Origin: Leuconostoc litchii
GTDB lineage: Bacteria > Bacillota > Bacilli > Lactobacillales > Lactobacillaceae
Direction of reading: 5' to 3'
Length of the DNA stretch: 64,000 nt
Assembly (NCBI RefSeq): GCF_008107645.1
Contig: NZ_SDGY01000001.1
Span: 263,955 to 327,954, forward strand
This document shows, in pieces, positions 58,701 through 64,000 of this stretch. Position 1 is the first letter of the stretch. Each line of letters starts with the position of its first letter. The notes under the pieces are model-generated. The model was not told where the DNA came from and made no database searches. It saw nothing but the letters and a program-made list of their open reading frames with translations. Both the position numbers and the translations under genes were made by a program.

Positions 58701-60987
58701 AAAGCTAAGCCAATCTGATCGAACGGCATTAACAAAATATTATGCACAGCAACGTCAAAAGCTTGAAACTTCATACAATAAAGCAAAACAAAAGGATAGC
58801 AATAAATGGGATAGCTTAATTGCTAAAGATGCTGCTAAGTATGGAGAAAACTCTTTACAAGTTCAAAAGGACTATAAAAAGAAAGAGCAAGCACTTGCTA
58901 AGGACGATCAGGCCAAGAAAAAGGCTGTTAATAAACTAACTGTCAAAAACGCAACTGAAACAACTGTTGAAGAAGCTAAACTACACACAACTTTAACTGG
59001 AAAAATTAAGTTATCTAACAATGAGCAAGTAAAGTTGATGGATAAATTAACCAAGGATAAAGGACGGTTAACTAATAAACAGTTACAGGATATTACTTCT
59101 AAGTCACGAGAAGAATACAACAACGTCAAAAAGTACGCTGACAAAAAGCTAGATGCTGCACAAAAGGCTGCTGATGAGCAACTCAAAAAAGTTACTAAAG
59201 CTGCTGATAAGCAACGCGATAACGTTGTTAATGCTGCTAAAAATCAATATAAAGACGCTAAAAAAGCCGCTGATAAGCAACGCGATGACACGATAAAAGC
59301 ATCCGAAAATCAGTTTAAAGGGAATAGTCAATGGGCTAAAGACCAACGTAAAAATGTTAGAGATTCTGCTAACAAACAACATGATGAAGTTGTTAATGCT
59401 GCAAAAGATCAGAAAAATAAAACGGTTGATGCAGCGAATAAGCAACACGATGATATTGTTGGTAAGGCAACAAGTCAGAGAAATAAAACATCCAATGCTG
59501 CAACACAACAGCGGAATGAAGTTGTTGATAAAGCATATAAACAAAAAGATAGCGTTCTTGATGCTGCTGGTAAACAAGGAAATGGCGTAGTTAATAAAGC
59601 CGTTCTCCAAGCCAATGGTTCTATGGAAGCTGCTTCAAAGCAAGCCAAAGGAACGCACAGCATTTGGAAGGGATTAGGCGATTTCTTTAATGGCTTGGTC
59701 AAAGGATTTGGTATTAAAAGTGTTGATGTTAAAAGCGGTGGAGATTTTGGATATAAACCTGCCACAATGCAAGCTTTCGCTACCGGTTCTCGAGGTGTAT
59801 CAGGTGGGAAAGCACTTGTCGGTGAAGCTGGTATAGAAGCAAGATATTCCCCTTACTCGGGTAAAGTTGATTTTCTAGGTACCAATGGTGCTCAAATTGT
59901 TAACCTTAACCCTGGTGACAAGATTTTGAATGCCAGTGATACAGCTAAGCTATTCCAAGGCGGTTTAGGTAAAACATTGCCAGGATACGCTAAGGGTACA
60001 TCATCAATTGAATCATTTTTATCTTCTATGACAAAGGGTGCTTCTGATATTTGGGATGATGTTTCTGATGCAACAAGTGAAGCAATTGAAAAATTAACCA
60101 ATCCAGTTAAAACATTAACCGATATGGCATCTAAGATATTCGATGTTAATAAACTAGAAGTCGGTGATACAGGCCACAATTCATCTAGTGGAATGGTTAA
60201 AACAAGTATTGAAGATGGTTTCGGTAAGATGCTGTCTAAGCTTAAATCTGGATTTGAATCAAGTGGTAACGCAGGTGGAAGTAAAGAATCACCATCCGGT
60301 AGCGGTGTTACAAGATGGCGTTCACAAGTTGTAGATGCCTTAAAAGCTAACGGATTGAGCACATCTGAATCTATGGTGAATAAGGTGTTACGTCAGATTC
60401 AAACTGAATCAGGTGGAAACGAAAAGGCTGTACAGGGTAACATAGGTGACGTTAACAATGCATCAGGTGACCTAGCTAAAGGGCTTATGCAGGTTATTAG
60501 TGCTACATTTAATGCCTACAAGTTCCCAGGTCACAATAATCCATTCAACGGATATGATTCATTACTTGCGGGTCTTAACTATGCCAAGCATACCTACGGT
60601 AACGATTTGTCATTCTTAGGTCAAGGACATGGCTACGCAAACGGTACTATCACCAACACACCACATCTAGCAAATATTGCCGAGGGTGGAATGACTGAAG
60701 CGGTAATCCCTTGGGATTTGTCTAAAAAGTCTCGAGCAATGGAATTGTTAGGTGAAACAGTTACTCATTTTGCACAAAACACTAGTTCTAGTACAACTGT
60801 TACTGAGAATTCAGATAGCAACCTATCAAGTATGATTGAGGCTACTAATAAAACTTTAAATAGTGTTGTTGAGTTATTGTCAGGCATCTTAGGTCAAACT
60901 ACAGAGGCTAATCAGTCAGTAGATGATATTGCTATGAATAAGTTTTCTAAAGCCGTGATTGCTAGAGCGGTTAGATCGGCTAATTAA
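55774..60987 (+). CDS. Tape measure protein with lytic transglycosylase domain
   Basis: The 1737 residues set tail length. A coiled coil (about 1-235) precedes a TP901-like core with GAEAATNLQESYVKTFNLATTGG and a glycine-rich hydrophobic part (about 840-900, AGAVIGGGIGAILGSVIPGAG). A long alpha-helical region with 11-residue repeats (AADKQRDNVVNAAKNQ type, about 1128-1290) follows. The C-terminus has an SLT-type domain with Glu1545 in QIQTESGGN and GLMQVISATFNAY. The last helps penetrate the wall. Confidence 0.94.
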   Translation: MVERIQAEMATSIALDTLKATNSLRGLNDAVTSVKNAWKAQEAAAKSSGDYLKASQERYNGLSREMEAQKNKITELQQRQKGLDTSTKEGAESFLKYERNIQQANQKLASLESQQQRAKSSMEYQTSGLAKLQQEYKQMNQVSDSYVNRLKAEGKERLANISSANSMKSSLSNLSQQYVKQSEELKRIEQASGSASDAYKRQAVRVNETATNVANMKNELKLTQAEVNRANPYGLSKYASGANGAYRAAEKMGNGFKTAGQKIKDMAYSSSIAIVGIGAISIKGAEAATNLQESYVKTFNLATTGGEKAAEAQKNVNQMQKDGAKYSVEYGKSQQAIADGYQELIKRGYTSAEALGAMKSELQASVASGDDFNDVLSVTSQVVDAYGMRTDNAAKMTKNTKEVVNQLAYAADMTATDFQSLGKGMEYVGDSAHSAGFKLSETSAAMGILSNHGLEADKAGTGLRKVINSITGALSDQDAAQKGSVASIDSLNEKIADHQKKIADYQAAEKAGTKSSKAASSAIKTQQEAIEKLNGKIQAIKSGGTGDMLSKLGISRSQLVDSNGNLRDMTTIMEVINEKTKNMGTAQKNSVFNSLFGTTGQQAGIILAQNNQELDELNKKVEKSADGQGYVANLAKKNMTTVKAELQQFSQAGQAVMIMIGKQMLPVISEAAVKMAKAFNSKEGQDGLKKIADGVAWVGDKLVGLVEYIGKHTGQIKAFAEVFAGIWAFKKISDTIGWIKTAIGTYKELNGVLKTTAALNTAANATGSVGGKAGATTTMVETAATTRAAGAGGGLATLSTGAKVASVASKVVSGLGIALTAADVGGSIATAISSKKSSDKISAASKGAGAVIGGGIGAILGSVIPGAGTMAGAAIGAGIGDSLGSTKTAQSITAKFNKGLKKAFSDNKITIKAPKVDAKDAYSELNNASKKYYAEKQKQDLQDIKLLKKNGYLTEQEYQDRLKTIKEEGKKANIVEKLSQSDRTALTKYYAQQRQKLETSYNKAKQKDSNKWDSLIAKDAAKYGENSLQVQKDYKKKEQALAKDDQAKKKAVNKLTVKNATETTVEEAKLHTTLTGKIKLSNNEQVKLMDKLTKDKGRLTNKQLQDITSKSREEYNNVKKYADKKLDAAQKAADEQLKKVTKAADKQRDNVVNAAKNQYKDAKKAADKQRDDTIKASENQFKGNSQWAKDQRKNVRDSANKQHDEVVNAAKDQKNKTVDAANKQHDDIVGKATSQRNKTSNAATQQRNEVVDKAYKQKDSVLDAAGKQGNGVVNKAVLQANGSMEAASKQAKGTHSIWKGLGDFFNGLVKGFGIKSVDVKSGGDFGYKPATMQAFATGSRGVSGGKALVGEAGIEARYSPYSGKVDFLGTNGAQIVNLNPGDKILNASDTAKLFQGGLGKTLPGYAKGTSSIESFLSSMTKGASDIWDDVSDATSEAIEKLTNPVKTLTDMASKIFDVNKLEVGDTGHNSSSGMVKTSIEDGFGKMLSKLKSGFESSGNAGGSKESPSGSGVTRWRSQVVDALKANGLSTSESMVNKVLRQIQTESGGNEKAVQGNIGDVNNASGDLAKGLMQVISATFNAYKFPGHNNPFNGYDSLLAGLNYAKHTYGNDLSFLGQGHGYANGTITNTPHLANIAEGGMTEAVIPWDLSKKSRAMELLGETVTHFAQNTSSSTTVTENSDSNLSSMIEATNKTLNSVVELLSGILGQTTEANQSVDDIAMNKFSKAVIARAVRSAN

Positions 60988-60991
60988 ACCA

Positions 60992-61032
60992 AAAACTCGC
61001 CAATAAATACACAATACTTCGGGGCGGGTTTT
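60992..61032 (+). terminator. Hairpin between tape measure and Dit genes
   Basis: AAAACTCGCC pairs with GGCGGGTTTT (one G-U) across a 21-base loop. The T run is short, so it may be a partial terminator that sets expression ratios. Confidence 0.5.
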
Positions 61033-61049
61033 AGAAAGGAGTACATATA

Positions 61050-62129
61050 GTGAATAGTAATTTAAATAACGGCGTAAGTATGTTTACATTACAAAATTCA
61101 AGAGGAGAAGTAGTTGATTTAGATTCAGACGACTTATTCGGATATACACCTACGGGTTTAGGTGCTGTTTTTTCTAATTCCTATAGTCAATATGACAGTT
61201 ACTTCAATCCGACTAAAACAACAATTCAACAGGGGCAAATGTCGTTAAATATTTTATTTGGTTCGGTTGAAAGCCAGTCTTATCAAACGTTTTCTGATTT
61301 TTCTAGGTTTCTAGCATATCAACCGTTAACACTGATTTACACGACAAAATCGGGAGGTTGGTATCGTGATGCAGTATTATCTAGCTTAACAAAAACAGAA
61401 ATAGGCGGAACTACTGTTATACAAGTTGATAGATTAGTTGAACAATTCACTATCGATTTCATCAATCCTTGGTATAACAATAAAACTGCTGAATACAAGA
61501 GCTATGATGCAGACCCTAATCTTATTACATATGGTAAAGGCTACTTTAATTACATTAATCCAGCTACATCTTCACCAAATTTACTATTAGGCTCTCAGAA
61601 ATTTTCTTTTTCAGGAAACATTGGTCCTAATGCTGCAACACCATCTATAGAAAACTATGACTCAAACACTAAAATGTTACATATAATAGCTCCTCAAGGT
61701 TCAGGCGCCTATGCGGGGATATTTATGGGGAATGAGTTATTAAAAGCTAATAATATCTATTCCTTTAGTTTTGATATTAAGGGAACGGGTATACCATCTA
61801 ACTTTTTTGGTTGGGGTGATTATTCCAGTGATAGAGTACAAAAAGGTTCAATCAGCGCTGATTGGTCTAGAATGTCTATATCAGGAACGGTTACAAAAGA
61901 TAATTCAACAATTCTTTTATATTTCAACACAGATAGCCAACCATTAGATGTTTATTTAAAACTATGGAAGATAGAGAGTGGTAATGTTCCCACAGATTGG
62001 ACTCCTGCAGTTTCGGAAAGTAAAGCAACATGGAATTATGGATATTTTGGGAATGGTGACTCGTCTGGATATAAAAACGAACCATACGCTGATTTTGCAA
62101 AAGCAGACATAACATACATTGAAAATTAA
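61050..62129 (+). CDS. Distal tail protein (Dit) with carbohydrate-binding-like insertion
   Basis: GTG 61050 follows AAAGGAG. The first about 160 residues are a Dit N-terminal domain (FSNSYSQYDSYFNPTKTTIQQGQMSLNILFG, FLAYQPLTLIYTTK). An extension of about 140 residues (SPNLLLGSQKFSFSGN to LKLWKIESGNVPTDWTP) has the pattern of CBM-like jelly rolls, then a short C-terminal piece. Such evolved Dit proteins bind surface saccharides. It is followed immediately by the GH32 gene. Confidence 0.82.
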   Translation: MNSNLNNGVSMFTLQNSRGEVVDLDSDDLFGYTPTGLGAVFSNSYSQYDSYFNPTKTTIQQGQMSLNILFGSVESQSYQTFSDFSRFLAYQPLTLIYTTKSGGWYRDAVLSSLTKTEIGGTTVIQVDRLVEQFTIDFINPWYNNKTAEYKSYDADPNLITYGKGYFNYINPATSSPNLLLGSQKFSFSGNIGPNAATPSIENYDSNTKMLHIIAPQGSGAYAGIFMGNELLKANNIYSFSFDIKGTGIPSNFFGWGDYSSDRVQKGSISADWSRMSISGTVTKDNSTILLYFNTDSQPLDVYLKLWKIESGNVPTDWTPAVSESKATWNYGYFGNGDSSGYKNEPYADFAKADITYIEN

Positions 62130-62139
62130 GGAGGTAGAT

Positions 62140-63870
62140 ATGGCTTTTATACCAAAAACTTGGGTGCCACGCGATGAAGTTACATCAGAAAATTTGAACA
62201 GAATAGAAAAAGGAATTGCTGAAGCAAATAATGGTATTTCTGCCACTGAAGCTAATACTTTTACAGAACAACAAACTTTTTCAAAAGGTGCTAAAGGGGA
62301 TCTTATAGGAAACGCAGATACAGCGACAAAGTTAGAAGTACCTATTGTTATCAACGGTACTAATTTTGATGGATCGAGTAATTTAGAGATCCATGCTCCT
62401 TCTATCAATACTTTGTTTGATAAGTATTCAAACAATTTTCATTTTCAAATGCCAGATGTTGGTTTTATGAATGACATTCAGTCGGCTTTTTATAGGGATG
62501 GCTTGTGGCATTTATATTTTTTGTACAATGCTGATTCTCGCTTAGATTCAAATGGCAATCAGACGGGCGGTAACGGCACAGAATGGTATCATGTTACAAC
62601 TACAGATTGGGTTAAATGGAATTACGAAGGGGTAGCCATTCATAAATACAAAACAAATTGGGGAGATGTAGCTACCGGAACTATATTTGAAGATGTTGGG
62701 AACTACTTTGGTAAAGGTCAAAACACCTTAATTGCATTAGCAACGGGTTATGGTGGTGATAAAGGTCAAAATACCATGGCTTATTATTCGACAGATAACG
62801 GATATAATTTTACAGCTTTACAAGCTGACCCTATATTAAAAAACGGGCAACCAGATGGAGCATATCCAGATTTTAGAGATCCATTTTTGTTCCATATAGA
62901 TAATAAATGGGTCATGTATATGGCTGAAGGAGCTAAGTTTGGCGTATATGTTTCTGACAATCCAACTAGTGGTTATGCTTATAAAGGTTCATATAATGCA
63001 CCAAACAGCTTACTTGAATGCCCTAATTTGTTTGTAATGAATATTGATGGAGACAAAAATAATCAAAAATGGGTACTATTCTATGGCGGAAACGGTGGAG
63101 ATGAGACGTCAACAGGCACATTTGCATCTGTGGGTCATTTAGATACTAACTATGTATTTGTACCCGAACAAGAAAATATACGTATTGATAGAGGACCGGA
63201 CTTCTATGGTTCTAAAGTATTTGCAGATACTTCAGTATCAGATGTTAATGACCATGTGCTTTCAGTAGGTTGGGTAGGCAACTGGGGTTACTCAACAATG
63301 ATTCCTAATGATGGAAGAATGGGAAACGGCTCATTAACACGTTCAATTAAGTTACACAAAACTGATAATAATTATTGGTTTAGTAATGACATTTTAGGAA
63401 TTGTGCAGGATTATTTAGATAATCCCATTATAGGTAACAATCTAGCTTCTAATATAGCATTGCCGATGTTTAAAGGCGATGCTTTTTATTTCAAGTTAAG
63501 ATTGAAAGACATGAGCAATTATAAGGGTAAGGCAGGAGTGGAATTTTATGGAAACGGGTATGACACTGAGTTTACCTTTGACTTTAGTGCTATGACTTGT
63601 ACAGTCCATCGTTATTGCAGTGATTTCACGAAGAATGCCGCTTTTAGTAAAGACAGAGTATTTCCGATATTTATGTCGAATATGACTGATGTATGGCTTG
63701 AATTTTATGTTGATCGAACAACGATAGAGCACTTAACAGCAGATAGGCAAGTATATACTATGGCTAAATATCCACGTGGGCGAAGTCGAGAGAGAATAGC
63801 AATTACATCTTCAACTGATATTAAATTTGATTACGAATACTATCAGATTGTCAATGAAAGGAGGGACTAA
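62140..63870 (+). CDS. Tail protein with glycoside hydrolase family 32 (fructanase) module
   Basis: The 576 residues start at ATG 62140 behind GGAGGTAG. Residues 1-45 are a phage receptor-binding N-terminus (MAFIPKTWVPRDEVTSENLN) and about 57-87 a fibre-like GNADTATKLEVPIVINGTNFDG segment. From about 98 the protein follows GH32: FMNDIQ with nucleophile Asp112, WYHVTTTDWVKW, GDVATGTIFED, DFRDPF with Asp247 and LLECPNLF with acid/base Glu293. The spacing (135 and 46) is near that of invertases and levanases. The C-terminal WLEFYVDRTTIEHL matches the GH32 beta-sandwich. It likely cuts or binds fructan on the host surface. Only the family is certain; levan versus inulin, endo versus exo, is not. 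Confidence 0.88.
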   Translation: MAFIPKTWVPRDEVTSENLNRIEKGIAEANNGISATEANTFTEQQTFSKGAKGDLIGNADTATKLEVPIVINGTNFDGSSNLEIHAPSINTLFDKYSNNFHFQMPDVGFMNDIQSAFYRDGLWHLYFLYNADSRLDSNGNQTGGNGTEWYHVTTTDWVKWNYEGVAIHKYKTNWGDVATGTIFEDVGNYFGKGQNTLIALATGYGGDKGQNTMAYYSTDNGYNFTALQADPILKNGQPDGAYPDFRDPFLFHIDNKWVMYMAEGAKFGVYVSDNPTSGYAYKGSYNAPNSLLECPNLFVMNIDGDKNNQKWVLFYGGNGGDETSTGTFASVGHLDTNYVFVPEQENIRIDRGPDFYGSKVFADTSVSDVNDHVLSVGWVGNWGYSTMIPNDGRMGNGSLTRSIKLHKTDNNYWFSNDILGIVQDYLDNPIIGNNLASNIALPMFKGDAFYFKLRLKDMSNYKGKAGVEFYGNGYDTEFTFDFSAMTCTVHRYCSDFTKNAAFSKDRVFPIFMSNMTDVWLEFYVDRTTIEHLTADRQVYTMAKYPRGRSRERIAITSSTDIKFDYEYYQIVNERRD

Positions 63871-64000
63871 TGGCTAATCAATCTTGCTATTATGTTTATA
63901 AAGAATCTAATATAAATAGTACCGAAAAGGCTATGAGACTAATTAATAATTCGGAATATTTTGGTGTACAAGATGGTAGTCCTTCCATTATCACAATTAA
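63870..64000 (+). CDS. Next tail protein, truncated by the window end
   Basis: ATG 63870 overlaps the GH32 gene stop (TAATG), with AAAGGAGGGA upstream. The visible 43 residues (MANQSCYYVYKESNINSTEK ...) show no recognised domain. By position it is a tail tip or baseplate protein. Confidence 0.7.
   Translation, partial: MANQSCYYVYKESNINSTEKAMRLINNSEYFGVQDGSPSIITI

Larger units (their letters stand above)
26565..64000. mobile_element. Cos-type siphovirus prophage (left and central part; right end outside)
   Basis: Genes run in canonical order: integrase, lysogeny, early replication, late regulator, accessory island, packaging, head, tail. The left boundary lies between the trmB stop (26564) and the integrase stop (26613). 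No right attachment site, holin or lysin is present before 64000, so the element continues beyond the window. The HK97-like head, long tape measure and Dit indicate a long non-contractile tail. Confidence 0.95.

Noticed and set aside
59149-59610. Long minus-strand frame inside the tape measure gene
   Set aside because: It is a shadow of the repeated coiled-coil sequence, with low-complexity hydrophobic translation and no ribosome site.
60000-64000. Right attachment site, holin and endolysin
   Set aside because: None is present before the window end. The prophage continues beyond it.

Overview
The window is AT-rich DNA of a low-GC Gram-positive lactic acid bacterium, most likely Leuconostoc or a close relative in the Lactobacillaceae. 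That placement is an inference from the gene set: class 1A fumarate-type PyrD, a mannose-family PTS, a preQ1 riboswitch upstream of queT, dnaG-rpoD, EcsAB, a PrsA-type foldase and an LPXTG surface protein. No rRNA, tRNA, insertion sequence or CRISPR array was seen.

Bases 1-26564 are chromosomal core. They begin with the 3' part of a cell-wall-anchored carbohydrate-binding protein. Then come an MscL-like channel, UspA, Tex, an SH3b-amidase, acetate kinase, PyrD, an ABC-F ATPase, DprA, a TetR regulator divergent from an alpha/beta hydrolase across a 24-bp perfect palindrome, and a complete mannose-family PTS operon behind a cre-like site. After those lie dnaG-rpoD, preQ1 riboswitch-queT-SDR, prsA-coiled coil-HIT, EcsAB and TrmB. 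Terminators separate most units. Several small genes and RNA elements lie between the large genes, including a 47-codon gene at 11880-12023.

From about 26565 to the window end lies the left and central part of a siphovirus prophage of cos type; its right end is outside the window. The order is canonical: integrase (its last codons overlap the trmB terminator hairpin), two membrane/lysogeny genes separated by repeated spacers, a CI-like S24 repressor and Cro with four TTCAG-N4/5-CTGAA operators, BRO/KilAC antirepressor, RecT, replisome organizer, DnaC-like loader, small early genes, DNA methyltransferase, RusA and a DUF722/RinA-like late regulator. An accessory (moron) island follows at 41144-45395. 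Next come HNH endonuclease, a candidate cos site, TerS, TerL, portal, ClpP-type protease, HK97 capsid, connectors, tail tube, tail chaperones with a programmed -1 frameshift, tape measure, Dit, and a tail protein carrying a GH32 enzyme.

The most striking discovery is the last complete gene (62140-63870). A phage-fibre N-terminus is fused to a GH32 (levanase/inulinase/invertase-type) fold. All three catalytic carboxylates and the C-terminal beta-sandwich are recognisable. It sits directly after a Dit enlarged by a carbohydrate-binding-like insertion, where a tail-associated lysin is normally expected. Leuconostoc species commonly make fructan and glucan exopolysaccharide, so the likely role is degradation or recognition of a fructan coat during adsorption. 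Other notable signals are a 240-bp noncoding cluster of ten GTTAC/GTAAC pentamers in the tail operon, a candidate HEPN protein and a SemiSWEET transporter as prophage morons, a candidate antisense RNA to integrase, and structured noncoding RNAs at 38307-38394 and 41845-41952.
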